Source of the DNA: DATEJJ01 sp039649115
Lineage (GTDB): Bacteria; Actinomycetota; Actinomycetes; Mycobacteriales; Micromonosporaceae
NCBI GenBank assembly: GCA_039649115.1
Contig: JBBWZQ010000093.1
Span: 1-52,436 of the forward strand
Length of the DNA stretch: 52,436 bases
Direction: 5' to 3'
This document shows positions 41,716 through 52,317 of the stretch, piece after piece. A program made the translations under genes and the position numbers. The notes beneath the pieces were generated by a model. The model saw nothing but the letters and a program-made list of their open reading frames with translations, was not told the DNA's origin and made no database searches. The first letter of the stretch is position 1; each line of letters opens with the position of its first letter.

Positions 41716-43602
41716 GTGAGTACCCGTACCGAAACGCTGGAGTTCCAGGCGGAGGCGCGTCAGCTGCTGCAGTTGATGGTCCACTCGATCTACTCCAACA
41801 AGGACATCTTCCTGCGTGAGCTGATCTCCAATGCCTCCGACGCCCTCGACAAGCTGCGCCTGGAGTCGATGCGGGACAAAGACCTCGACGTCGACGCGTC
41901 CGACCTGCACGTCGAACTCGACGTCGACAAGGAGCAGCGCACGCTGACCGTGCGGGACAACGGCATCGGCATGTCCCGGGACGAGGTCGTCTCGATGATC
42001 GGCACGATCGCCAAGTCGGGCAGCGCCGAACTGCTGCGGAAGCTGAAGGAGTCACAGGACCCGGCGGTACCGCCGGAGCTGATCGGGCAGTTCGGGGTCG
42101 GCTTCTACTCGACGTTCATGGTGGCGGACAAGGTGACGCTGACCACCCGCCGGGCCGGCGAGAGCGAGGGTACCCGCTGGGAGTCCACCGGCGAGGGCAC
42201 CTATGTCATCGAGACGCTCGACGACGCGCCGCAGGGTACCGCGGTCACCGTGCACGTGAAGCCGGAGGACAGCGAGGACCAGCTCTTCGACTACACCGCC
42301 GAATGGAAGATCCGCGAGATCGTCAAGCGGTACTCCGACTTCATCGCCTGGCCGATCCGCATGACCACCGACGGCGACACGCAGACGCTCAACTCGATGA
42401 AGGCCCTCTGGGCCCGCTCGCGCGACGAGGTCGACGAGGCCGAGTACCACGAGTTCTACAAGCACGTCAGCCACGACTGGACCGACCCGCTCGACGTCAT
42501 CCACATGAAAGCCGAAGGGCTCTTCGAGTACGAGGCGCTGCTGTTCATCCCGTCCCACGCGCCGTTCGACCTGTTCATGCGCGACGCCCGCCGCGGGGTG
42601 CAGCTGTACGTGAAGCGCGTGTTCATCATGGACGACTGCGACGCGCTGATGCCCAACTACCTGCGCTTCGTCAAGGGCGTGGTGGACGCGCACGACCTGT
42701 CGCTCAACATCTCCCGGGAGATCCTGCAGCAGGACCGCCAGATCCAGATCGTGCGCCGCCGGCTGGTCAGGAAGGTGCTCTCGACCGTCAAGGACATGAT
42801 GGCCAACCACGCCGAGCGGTACCAGACGTTCTGGCGTGAGTTCGGCCGCGTACTCAAGGAGGGCCTGCTCGAAGATCCGGACAACCAGGAGCTGCTGCTG
42901 GACATCGTCTCGCTCGCGTCGACCCACGACCCCGAGCAGACGACCACGCTGCGCCAGTACGTCGACCGGATGAAGGACGGGCAGCAGGACATCTACTACA
43001 TGACCGGCGAGTCCCGCGCCATGATCGAGAGATCGCCGCACATGGAGGCCTTCCGCACCAAGGGGTACGAGGTGCTGGTGCTCACCGATCCGGTCGACGA
43101 GGTGTGGGTCGAGCGGGTCGCCCAGTTCGACGGCAGGTCCCTGCAGTCCATCGCCAAGGGTGAGGTCGACCTGGACAGCGCGGAGGACAAGAAGTCCACC
43201 GAGGTGGCGCGCGAGCAGCAGCAGAAGGACTTCGCCGCGCTGCTGGCCTGGCTGACCGGCAAGCTCCAGGAGGAGGTCAAGGAGGTGCGGCTGTCCTCGC
43301 GGCTGACCACCTCGCCGGCCTGCATCGTCGGCGACACGCAGGACATGACACCGACGCTTTCGAAGATGTACCGGGCGATGGGCCAGGAGGTGCCGCACGT
43401 CAAGCGCATCCTGGAGGTCAACCCGGCGCACCCGCTGGTCGTCGGGCTGCGTGACGCGCAGCAGCGGGACGGGGACGACGCCGCGCTGGCCGAGACGGCG
43501 GAGCTGCTGTACGGGATGGCACTGCTCGCGGAGGGCGGCGACCTCGGCGACCCGTCCCGCTTCACCCGCCTGCTCGCCGACCGGCTGGCGCGCACGCTGT
43601 AG
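41716..43602 (+). CDS. htpG: Molecular chaperone HtpG (Hsp90)
   Basis: The 628-residue cytosolic ATP-dependent chaperone has the full Hsp90 layout. The N-terminal GHKL ATPase shows IFLRELISNASDALDKLR, VRDNGIGMSRDEV and GQFGVGFYSTFMVADKV. The middle domain has LYVKRVFIMDDCDALMPNYL and LNISREILQQDRQI with the catalytic arginine. The C-terminal dimerisation domain ends without MEEVD, as in bacteria. GTG 41716 is preceded by GGAAAGGA at 6 nt. The open frame extends upstream but carries no Hsp90 sequence there. It converges on the molybdenum enzyme gene with a 5-nt gap and no obvious terminator. Confidence 0.97.
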   Translation: MSTRTETLEFQAEARQLLQLMVHSIYSNKDIFLRELISNASDALDKLRLESMRDKDLDVDASDLHVELDVDKEQRTLTVRDNGIGMSRDEVVSMIGTIAKSGSAELLRKLKESQDPAVPPELIGQFGVGFYSTFMVADKVTLTTRRAGESEGTRWESTGEGTYVIETLDDAPQGTAVTVHVKPEDSEDQLFDYTAEWKIREIVKRYSDFIAWPIRMTTDGDTQTLNSMKALWARSRDEVDEAEYHEFYKHVSHDWTDPLDVIHMKAEGLFEYEALLFIPSHAPFDLFMRDARRGVQLYVKRVFIMDDCDALMPNYLRFVKGVVDAHDLSLNISREILQQDRQIQIVRRRLVRKVLSTVKDMMANHAERYQTFWREFGRVLKEGLLEDPDNQELLLDIVSLASTHDPEQTTTLRQYVDRMKDGQQDIYYMTGESRAMIERSPHMEAFRTKGYEVLVLTDPVDEVWVERVAQFDGRSLQSIAKGEVDLDSAEDKKSTEVAREQQQKDFAALLAWLTGKLQEEVKEVRLSSRLTTSPACIVGDTQDMTPTLSKMYRAMGQEVPHVKRILEVNPAHPLVVGLRDAQQRDGDDAALAETAELLYGMALLAEGGDLGDPSRFTRLLADRLARTL

Positions 43603-43607
43603 AACGT

Positions 43608-45698
43608 TTACCGCAACAGCTTGTCCAGCGTGATGGGCAGGTCCCGGACCCGGACGCCGGTGGCGTGGTAGGTGGCATTGGCGATCGCGGCGGCCGTACC
43701 GACGATGCCGATCTCGCCCAGGCCCTTGGCACCCATCGGATTGGTGTACGGGTCCTCCCGGTCCAGCCAGTGCGCCTCGACCGCCGGGACGTCGGCGTTG
43801 ACCGCTATGTGGTACTCCGCGAAGTCGTGGTTGACCACGTGCCCGAACCTCGGGTCGAGCACGCTGTGCTCGTGCAGCGCCATCGACAGACCCTGGGTCA
43901 TCCCGCCGATCAGCTGCGACCGGGCGGTCTTCGGGTTGATGACCCGGCCCACGTCGAAGACCCCGAGCAGCCGCCGCACCCGTACCTCGCCGCTGTCCTC
44001 GCGCACGCCCACCTCGGCGAACTGGGCCCCGAAGCTGTGCATCGCGTACTGCTCCTCGTCGGCGTTGTCGGGCATCTCCGCGGTGGCCTCGCTGCCGTCC
44101 GTCTGCCGCAGCCGGTCCGCCGCCGCCACGATCGAGGTGCCCCAGCTGTTGATTCCGCTCGAGCCTCCGGCGACGGACGCCGTGGGCAGCGCGCTGTCCC
44201 CGATCCTCAGGTCCACCTTCCCGACCGGGACACCCAGCGCGTCCGCCGCGATCTGGGTGAGCGCGGTCCAGGTGCCGGTACCGAGGTCGGCGGCGGCGAT
44301 CAGCACGGTGTACCGCCCGCCGGGGTTGACCCGGATCGTGGTGACATTCCCGGGAAGGCGGCGGGAGGGGTACGTCGAGAGGGCGACACCGGTGCCGACG
44401 AGCCAGCCCCGGTCGCGCCGGATCCGCGGGGTGGGGTCGCGCGGCTCCCAACCGAACCGGCGGGCTCCCTCGCGCAGGCAGTCCGCCGTGTGGCGGCTGG
44501 AGAACGGCAGGCCGGACTCGGGGTGCCGGTCCGGCTCGTTGCGGATCCGGAAGTCGACCGGGTCCAGCCCGCACCCGATCGCCATCTCGTCCATGGCCGA
44601 TTCGAGCCCGAACATGCCCGGCGACTCACCAGGTGCCCGCATGATCGTCGGTACCGGCACGTCCAGGGCGGCCAGCCGGTGGGTGGTGCGCCGGTCCGGT
44701 GCGGCGTACATCGTCCGGCTGCACACCGCGGTCTGCTCGGCGTACTGCTTGACTCTGGCGGTCTGCTCGACGACGTCGTGCGCGATCGCGGTGAGCCGCC
44801 CGCCCATGTCCGCGCCGAGCTGGATCCGCTGGATCGTCGCCGGCCGGTAGCCGACGAGGGAGAACATCTGCTGGCGGGTGAGCGCGAACTTCACCGGCCT
44901 GCCGTCGAGGACGCGGGAGGCCATCGCGGCGAGGACGGCGTACGTGTGGGGATAGGTCTTCGCCCCGAACCCGCCGCCGACGTGCGGCGAGACCACCCGG
45001 GTGCGCCGCGGGTCGAGGCCGAGCACGTGCGCGACCAGGTCGCGGCTGAGCGAGGCGCCCTGCGTCGAGCAGTAGAGCGTGAGGCCGTCCCCGGTCCACA
45101 CGGCCACCGCGGTGTGCGGCTCCAGCGAATTGTGGTGGTACATCGGCGTCTGGTAGGTCGTGTCGAGCCGGACGGCGGCCGAGGCCAGCGCCGCGTCGAC
45201 GTCGCCGAGCGCGCTGTCGGCCGGTGAGCCGTCCATGAGGTCGCCCTCACCCTGGCCGAAGAGTGCCGCGTGCACGGGCTTGCGGAGGTCGTCGCGGTCG
45301 GCCCGCAGCGCGACGTCGTGGGCCCGTTGTTCATAGTGGACGCGGACCAGGCCGGCCGCCTGCCGGGCGATTTCCAGGGTATCGGCGACCACGCCCCCGA
45401 TGATCTGACCGCGGAACCCGACCTCCTCGGTCTGCAGCACCGCCAGTTCGGGATCGCCGGCGGCAGCCAGCGGCGGAGCGTTGTCGCGGGTGAGCACGGC
45501 CACCACGCCCGGGAGGGCCGCCGCCTCGGTCGCGTCGATGCCGGTGACGCACCCGGCCGCGATGGTGGCCTGCAGCGGGTACAGGTAGCCGGGGTGCTCG
45601 ACGAGCCACTCGTACGCGTACGTGGCGGCACCCTTGACCTTGTCCGGCCCGTCCAGCCGGTCCAGCGCCGTACCGATGGCGCGCGGGATGACGGTCAT
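43608..45698 (-). CDS. Molybdenum hydroxylase large subunit (PaoC/YagR-like)
   Basis: The 696-residue catalytic subunit of a xanthine-oxidase-family enzyme binds the molybdopterin cofactor. Signatures include VSPHVGGGFGAKTYPH near residue 234, PVPTIMRAPGESPGMFGLES near 347, and the active-site glutamate in NPMGAKGLGEIGIVGTAAA near 655. Aldehydes or N-heterocycles are the likely substrates. The open frame reaches ~210 codons further upstream across the next gene, but ATG 45698, with GGAGG 4-5 nt before it and a 4-nt overlap with the FAD-subunit gene, is clearly the start. It is the last gene of the three-subunit set. Confidence 0.93.
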   Translation of the reverse strand: MTVIPRAIGTALDRLDGPDKVKGAATYAYEWLVEHPGYLYPLQATIAAGCVTGIDATEAAALPGVVAVLTRDNAPPLAAAGDPELAVLQTEEVGFRGQIIGGVVADTLEIARQAAGLVRVHYEQRAHDVALRADRDDLRKPVHAALFGQGEGDLMDGSPADSALGDVDAALASAAVRLDTTYQTPMYHHNSLEPHTAVAVWTGDGLTLYCSTQGASLSRDLVAHVLGLDPRRTRVVSPHVGGGFGAKTYPHTYAVLAAMASRVLDGRPVKFALTRQQMFSLVGYRPATIQRIQLGADMGGRLTAIAHDVVEQTARVKQYAEQTAVCSRTMYAAPDRRTTHRLAALDVPVPTIMRAPGESPGMFGLESAMDEMAIGCGLDPVDFRIRNEPDRHPESGLPFSSRHTADCLREGARRFGWEPRDPTPRIRRDRGWLVGTGVALSTYPSRRLPGNVTTIRVNPGGRYTVLIAAADLGTGTWTALTQIAADALGVPVGKVDLRIGDSALPTASVAGGSSGINSWGTSIVAAADRLRQTDGSEATAEMPDNADEEQYAMHSFGAQFAEVGVREDSGEVRVRRLLGVFDVGRVINPKTARSQLIGGMTQGLSMALHEHSVLDPRFGHVVNHDFAEYHIAVNADVPAVEAHWLDREDPYTNPMGAKGLGEIGIVGTAAAIANATYHATGVRVRDLPITLDKLLR

Positions 45699-46681
45699 CG
45701 CGCCTCCACCACATCCAGGAGGGTACTGACGATGGTGTTGCGGGCGAGCGGGACCTTGAACGCGTTGCCCGCGAGCGGCCGCGCCTGGGCGAGTTCGGCT
45801 TCGGCGGCGGCGTGGAAGCTCTCCCGGGTGGCGGGCATGCCCAGCAGCGCCTCCTCGGCGATCCTGGCCCGCCACGGCTTGTGCGCCACGCCACCCAGCG
45901 CGATGCGCACGTCGCGCACGAGGCCGTCGTCGACGTCGAGCGCGGCGGCGACCGAGACGAGTGCGAACGCGTACGAGGCACGGTCGCGTACCTTCCGGTA
46001 GCGCGAGCGGGCGGCGAACCCCATCGGCGGCAGGTCCACGGCCGTGATCAGTTCGCCGCGACCGAGGACGGTGTCGCGCTCGGGCGTGCCGCCGGGCAGC
46101 CGGTGCAGGTCGGTCACTGACAGCGTGCGCGACCCCGCCGGACCCTCGATGCGCGCGAGCGCGTCGAGCGCGGTCATCGCGACGGCCATGTCCGACGGGT
46201 GCGTGGCGACGCACGCCGGCGACCAGCCGAGGATGGCCAGTTCCCGGTGGTAGCCCTCGCGGGCCGAGCAGCCCGAGCCCGGCTCCCGCTTGTTGCACGG
46301 CGTCGTGACGTCCTGGAAGTACACGCATCGGGTGCGCTGCAACAGGTTCCCGCCGGTGGTGGCCACGTTGCGCAGCTGGCCGGAGGCGCCCGACAGCAGC
46401 GCCTGGGACAGTACCGGGTAGCGCCGCCGGATCCCGCGATCGGCGGCCACGTCGCTGTTGGGCACGCTGGCACCGATCCGCGTGCCGCCGTCGGGCAGCT
46501 CCTCGATCCGGTCGCCGGCCAGCCGCCTGATGTCGATGAGCGGGTCCGGCGCGGCCACCCCCAACCTCATCAGGTCGACGAGATTGGTACCGCCGGCCAG
46601 AAAGGCGCCCCGCGGCGCGTCGGCGAGCATCGTCACGGCCTCGGCCCAGGCCTCCGGGCGTTCGTAGCGGAAGGGATTCAT
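45695..46681 (-). CDS. Molybdenum hydroxylase FAD subunit (PaoB/YagS-like)
   Basis: The 328-residue subunit has the CO-dehydrogenase flavoprotein fold (AFLAGGTNLVDLMRLG near residue 28, SGQLRNVATTGGNLLQRTRC near 104). It also has the cysteine cluster CVYF-x5-PCNKREPGSGCSA, which in PaoB/YagS binds an extra [4Fe-4S] cluster, so the complex is of the PaoABC aldehyde oxidoreductase type rather than plain xanthine dehydrogenase. Its start and end overlap the neighbouring subunit genes by 4 nt each, showing translational coupling. The open frame upstream of 46681 is antisense-like and was excluded. Confidence 0.93.
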   Translation of the reverse strand: MNPFRYERPEAWAEAVTMLADAPRGAFLAGGTNLVDLMRLGVAAPDPLIDIRRLAGDRIEELPDGGTRIGASVPNSDVAADRGIRRRYPVLSQALLSGASGQLRNVATTGGNLLQRTRCVYFQDVTTPCNKREPGSGCSAREGYHRELAILGWSPACVATHPSDMAVAMTALDALARIEGPAGSRTLSVTDLHRLPGGTPERDTVLGRGELITAVDLPPMGFAARSRYRKVRDRASYAFALVSVAAALDVDDGLVRDVRIALGGVAHKPWRARIAEEALLGMPATRESFHAAAEAELAQARPLAGNAFKVPLARNTIVSTLLDVVEAR

Positions 46682-47187
46682 CGGCCCGCCACCTCGGCGA
46701 TGGCCGGCACGATGTTGGCGTACGCCGCGCAGCGGCAGAGGTTGCCGCTCATCCGCTCGGCGATCTCCGCATCGTCGAGCGCGACCTGCTCGGCGCCGGG
46801 GTCGGTGGTCACCGCGCTGGGCCACCCCGCCTCGACCTCGCTCAGCATCCCGATGGCCGAGACGATCTGGCCGGGCGTGCAGTACCCGCATTGAAAGGCG
46901 TCATGGGCGACGAACGACCGCTGCATCGGGTGCAGCACGCCGTCCGCGGCGAGGCCCCCGGCCGTGACGATGTCCTCGCCCTGGTGCGCCACGGCCAAGG
47001 CCAGGCAGCTCACGGCGCGGCGCCCGTCCAGCAGGACGGTACAGGCGCCGCACTGCCCGTGGTCGCAGCCCTTCTTCGGGCTGGTGAGCCCCAGCCGCTC
47101 CCGCAGGGCGTCCAGCAGCGTCGTGCGGGTGTCGACGACAAGCCGGTGGGCAAGCCCGTCCACCCGCAACATGATCTCGGCCTCCAC
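46678..47187 (-). CDS. Molybdenum hydroxylase 2Fe-2S subunit (PaoA/YagT-like)
   Basis: The 169-residue protein has two [2Fe-2S] sites: a ferredoxin-type motif KKGCDHGQCGACTVLLDG near residue 39 and a C-terminal CGYCTPGQIV...GNLCRCAAY motif. It passes electrons from the molybdenum centre to FAD. Unlike E. coli PaoA it has no twin-arginine signal peptide, so this complex should be cytoplasmic. The order is 2Fe-2S, FAD, Mo on the minus strand. A CBS-VOC fusion gene lies 29 nt upstream and may be the first gene of the operon. Confidence 0.95.
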   Translation of the reverse strand: MEAEIMLRVDGLAHRLVVDTRTTLLDALRERLGLTSPKKGCDHGQCGACTVLLDGRRAVSCLALAVAHQGEDIVTAGGLAADGVLHPMQRSFVAHDAFQCGYCTPGQIVSAIGMLSEVEAGWPSAVTTDPGAEQVALDDAEIAERMSGNLCRCAAYANIVPAIAEVAGR

Positions 47188-47216
47188 GGCACAACTCCCT
47201 TACCTGAGCTAGGCGG

Positions 47217-48038
47217 TCACGGCTGGCGGACGCGTTCGGGGATCAGGCACCGCGGCGCGTGTTCCGGACCGGGAAAGGTGATGAGGACCGGCAGCCCGTC
47301 TGGATCGTGGCCCTCCACCCGGCTGATGCCCTCGCTGATGTCGCGGCGTTCGAAGGCGCCGCGTGCCTTGAGCAGGTCCGCGCACCGGTCCAGGTCCTGC
47401 GGGCCGCCGGCCGTCCAGGCCACCCACTGCACCCCGACACCGCCGGTCGGCCGCGCCTGCGCGCCGGTGACCTGGCGCAGGTAGAGCTGCGATCCGCTGG
47501 CTCCGGCCAGCAGCGCGGCGTCGACCTCGGCGATGGTGACGGTGTACCGCAGCAACTGCTGGTAGAAGTCCATGGACCGGGCCAGGTCGGACACGAACAC
47601 CACCGCCGAGGCGAGCCGGATGCTGCGTACCACCGCGTCCGCGATGTCACCCATGGCCACGATGCCGACGACCTGGCCCTCCGACACCACCGGCAGGTGC
47701 GCGGCGGTCGAGTCCAGCATGATCTGGGCGGCCTCGAACACGGGGGTGTCCGGTTGGACGGTGTGCGGGTCGCGGTTCATCCAGTCCACGATGAGCGCCT
47801 CGCCGGTGGCGGCGCCCTGGGCGACCGCGCGCAGCAGGTCCGCCTCGGTGATGATCGCCACCGGCCGCTGCCGGAGGTCGACGACGACCAGCGCGGTCTG
47901 GTTGGCGTGGTTCATGAGGTATGCGGCGGCGGCCAGGTGGCTGCCGGTCTCGACGGAGGTCACCGCCGGGCGCATCACGTCGCCGACGGTGTATCCGGCG
48001 GGGCCGTGCCCGACTGTCTGGGCTACCTGCGACTTCAT
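47217..48038 (-). CDS. CBS-pair protein fused to a VOC (glyoxalase-like) domain
   Basis: The 273-residue protein has two CBS motifs at ~15-135 (VGDVMRPAVTSVETGSHL, PVAIITEADLLRAV, DWMNRDPHTVQPDTPVFEAA, QVVGIVAMGDIADAVV), followed directly by a VOC/glyoxalase fold at ~145-265 (VVFVSDLARSMDFYQQLL, GVGVQWVAW, DPDGLPVLITF). CBS pairs usually sense adenosine nucleotides; VOC domains bind or transform small molecules on a metal. The start at 48038 has GGGAGGG 5 nt upstream. It is placed 29 nt before the molybdenum hydroxylase genes on the same strand, suggesting a regulatory or detoxifying link. Confidence 0.85.
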   Translation of the reverse strand: MKSQVAQTVGHGPAGYTVGDVMRPAVTSVETGSHLAAAAYLMNHANQTALVVVDLRQRPVAIITEADLLRAVAQGAATGEALIVDWMNRDPHTVQPDTPVFEAAQIMLDSTAAHLPVVSEGQVVGIVAMGDIADAVVRSIRLASAVVFVSDLARSMDFYQQLLRYTVTIAEVDAALLAGASGSQLYLRQVTGAQARPTGGVGVQWVAWTAGGPQDLDRCADLLKARGAFERRDISEGISRVEGHDPDGLPVLITFPGPEHAPRCLIPERVRQP

Positions 48039-48410
48039 GACCCTCCCTGGCGGCGCGACGCTGCCCGTCGTCCCCCAGATCATGGCCGCCGGGCAGGTGA
48101 CGGTGACTCACCCGCCGCGGACGATTGAACGCCCTTGCGCTTCCGGAGTAAATGTGCATCAAGAGGGGCAGTACCACTCATAGTGGGGTGACTAGCTCAT
48201 CCCGACGGCCAGTCTTGATCGACCAAATGCCGTTCTACCAGCGCATATCCGCCTGACGCGAGTCCAACTCGCCTCCTGCCAGGATGATCACGACCCCAGG
48301 GCGGGGTCGGCGCGGCAACGATCCGCCGGGTGTTTCTGGTCGCTCGGCACGGCGGGGAGCCAATAGCGAAACCGGCGCCACGTGGTTTCACTCCGGAAAG
48401 GCTCCCATTC
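48039..48410. other. 372-nt divergent intergenic region
   Basis: This region separates the CBS-VOC gene from the subtilase gene. I see no gene in it. It holds a small inverted repeat CCACT-CAT-AGTGG-type site (48174-48186) and a 7-bp hairpin CGACCCC-AGGGC-GGGGTCG (48291-48309) next to TGATCACG. A ribosome site GGAAAGG precedes the subtilase ATG by about 8 nt. Promoters for both genes must lie here. Confidence 0.6.
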
Positions 48411-50423
<2,013 letters not shown>

Positions 50424-50430
50424 CCCGGCT

Positions 50431-50463
50431 GCCCGCCGGCCGCCTTTGTGGTGGCCGGCGGGC
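50431..50463. terminator. Bidirectional hairpin terminator
   Basis: GCCCGCCGGCC (50431-50441) and GGCCGGCGGGC (50453-50463) form a perfect 11-bp stem with an 11-nt loop between the convergent subtilase and phospholipase genes. Confidence 0.8.
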
Positions 50464-50468
50464 CCGTT

Positions 50469-51938
50469 TCAGTGGCGAGTGCGCGGGCGGCGCCCGGGTT
50501 CCTGGTGCGGCACGGTCTGGCTGGCCGGCAACGAGGGCGGCGGGAGCGTGCCGACCTCGTCGAGTTCCCGCTGGTACAGCGGGGCGGGATCGGGCAGCCT
50601 CGGGAACGGCCGGATCCGCCGCCGCCAGCGCAGGGCCGAGGTGAGGTCGCCCGCGGTGCGCCGCCGCCACGCGCTGATGTTGGGCTCCCGCACCCCGAAG
50701 CGGCGTTCCAGGAAACGGAGCGTGGACGTGTGGTCGAAGACCTCGCCGCAGACCCAGCCGCCGCGGCTCCACGGCGAGACGACCAGCATCGGTACCCGGA
50801 AGCCGAGCCCGATCGGCCCGGCGATGCCCTGCGCGGCCGGCGGCAGCGCGGCGGTGATCCATTCGCCGGGCGTGTCCGGCGGCGCGGTGGGCGGCGGTAC
50901 GTGGTCGAACAGCCCGTCGTTCTCGTCCCAGGCGATGAACAGGACCGTCTTGGCCCAGACGTCGGGACGGTCGCCGAGCGCCCGCAGGATGTCGTAGATG
51001 TACTGTGCCCCCGCCGCCGGCAGCGCCGGTGGGTGCTCGCTCGCCTCGGGCAGCCCGATCGAGGGCAGGTACTGGGAGTTGAGCCAGGACACCGCGGGCA
51101 GCCGGTCGGCGCGGATGTCGTCGGCGATCGCCGAGGGCGGGCGGGGGTACAGGCCGTTGACCACGAGCGGGTCGTCCAGCGGCGCCTGCCGGTACCGGGC
51201 GAACCACACCAGGTCGGAGCCGGCCGGATTGGCGACGTAGTAGCGCCAGCTGATGCCGGCATCCTGGAGCCGCTCGGGGTACGTGGTCCAGGTGAACAGG
51301 GTCGGGTGCGAGTTGTTCACCACCGGGCCGCCACCGGTACCGGCCGGGTCGATCGTGCCGCTGATCGCGTACAGGCGGTTGGGCTGGGTCGGGCCGAAGA
51401 CCGAGGAGTGGTAGTTGTCGCAGATCGTGAACGCGTCCGCCAGCGCGTAGTGGAACGGCAGGTCCTGGCGCCGGTGGTAGCCCATCGTGAGCGGACCGAA
51501 CTGGCCCTCCGTCCCGCGGTGGGTGGGCAGCCAGTTGTCCATCCGGCCGCCGTTCCAGGACTGGTGCTGCGGACCCCATTCGTGGTTGGTGCTGTGCAGC
51601 GCCGCGGCGCTGGTGGTTGTCGTGTCGAGATGGAACGGCAGGGTGTACCCGTCCGGGTTCGCCGGATCCGGCTGGTGGAAGACCGAGCGCCCGGTCGGCA
51701 GTCGCAGCGCGTGCCGGTCGTCGAACCCGCGGACCCCGGACAGCGTGCCGAAGTAGTGGTCGAAGGACCTGTTCTCCTGCATCAGGATCAGCACGTGCTC
51801 GATCTGGTCCAGCGACCGCAGCGGGCCCTCGCCGCCGCTTTCGAGCGTCCGGCGCAGCGAGCCGGGCAGCAGTGCCAGGCTCGCGGCCGCGCCAGCCGAT
51901 CCGAGCAGCCGCCGGCGCGTGACAGGCGTGGCCGCCAT
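50469..51938 (-). CDS. Tat-exported phospholipase C/acid phosphatase-like protein
   Basis: The 489-residue protein belongs to the alkaline-phosphatase-superfamily phosphoesterases (bacterial non-haemolytic PLC and acid phosphatase A). A twin-arginine signal (TRRRLLGSAGAAASLALL) opens it. The family's metal/nucleophile motif is HVLILMQENRSFDHYFGTLS near residue 48, and the second metal site is IAWDENDGLFDHVPPP near 340. A C-terminal basic tail replaces the PLC repeat domains, so it is shorter than classic PlcC and closer to the acid phosphatase branch. It would cleave phospholipid head groups or phosphomonoesters outside the cell. AGGAG precedes the ATG at 51938. Confidence 0.9.
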   Translation of the reverse strand: MAATPVTRRRLLGSAGAAASLALLPGSLRRTLESGGEGPLRSLDQIEHVLILMQENRSFDHYFGTLSGVRGFDDRHALRLPTGRSVFHQPDPANPDGYTLPFHLDTTTTSAAALHSTNHEWGPQHQSWNGGRMDNWLPTHRGTEGQFGPLTMGYHRRQDLPFHYALADAFTICDNYHSSVFGPTQPNRLYAISGTIDPAGTGGGPVVNNSHPTLFTWTTYPERLQDAGISWRYYVANPAGSDLVWFARYRQAPLDDPLVVNGLYPRPPSAIADDIRADRLPAVSWLNSQYLPSIGLPEASEHPPALPAAGAQYIYDILRALGDRPDVWAKTVLFIAWDENDGLFDHVPPPTAPPDTPGEWITAALPPAAQGIAGPIGLGFRVPMLVVSPWSRGGWVCGEVFDHTSTLRFLERRFGVREPNISAWRRRTAGDLTSALRWRRRIRPFPRLPDPAPLYQRELDEVGTLPPPSLPASQTVPHQEPGRRPRTRH

Positions 51939-51941
51939 CGC

Positions 51942-52070
51942 TCAACTCCTCGTGAAGCGCCAGGTCTCGCTGTCGACGCACAGGCGGATGCCGGGCGGCC
52001 TGACCAGCACCCGCAGCGTACCGTCGCGCCGGTCATAGTCGGTGCCTGCACCTGGGACGAGCCGGAACAC
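51942..52070 (-). pseudogene. Possible decayed coding fragment
   Basis: Upstream of the phospholipase gene a 42-codon frame (RLVPGAGTDYDRRDGTLRVL, then a PPG and a CVDSETWRFTRS end) reads like the C-terminus of a real protein and stops 3 nt before the phospholipase ATG. Going upstream the protein-like text appears to continue in a different frame (VPLVSGLVADPRQGRIVWL, about 52150-52210), interrupted by a stop in the first frame at 52119-52121. This suggests a frameshifted remnant. No family was recognised. Apart from this and the repeat, 51939-52436 shows no gene. Confidence 0.3.
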
Positions 52071-52317
52071 GCGCTGCGCAACGGAAGCGCGGGGCTGGGC
52101 ACAGCCAACCGCGCCCGATCACTGCGCAGCCAGACAATTCGCCCCTGCCGCGGGTCGGCCACGAGCCCCGATACCAACGGCACTGGATCGAGCCTGTGGC
52201 GCGGTGGCCCGCACCGCGCTGCGTCATCGAACCGACACGGGTGGGGCGATGCATGGCGGTGCCGGCTGGTCCCGTCGCCCTGCGCAGCACCGGTTCGGTG
52301 GCCTTCGGCCGCGTTCA

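Noticed and set aside
43603..43607. Terminator between htpG and the molybdenum enzyme
   Set aside because: Only five bases separate the convergent stops and no hairpin was seen around them.
42052..44574. Long minus-strand frame spanning htpG and the molybdenum gene
   Set aside because: It is antisense to two well-supported genes and contains no recognisable domain.
48291..48309. Terminator or riboswitch upstream of the subtilase
   Set aside because: A 7-bp hairpin alone, more than 100 nt before the gene and without a conserved aptamer, is not enough to call a regulatory RNA.
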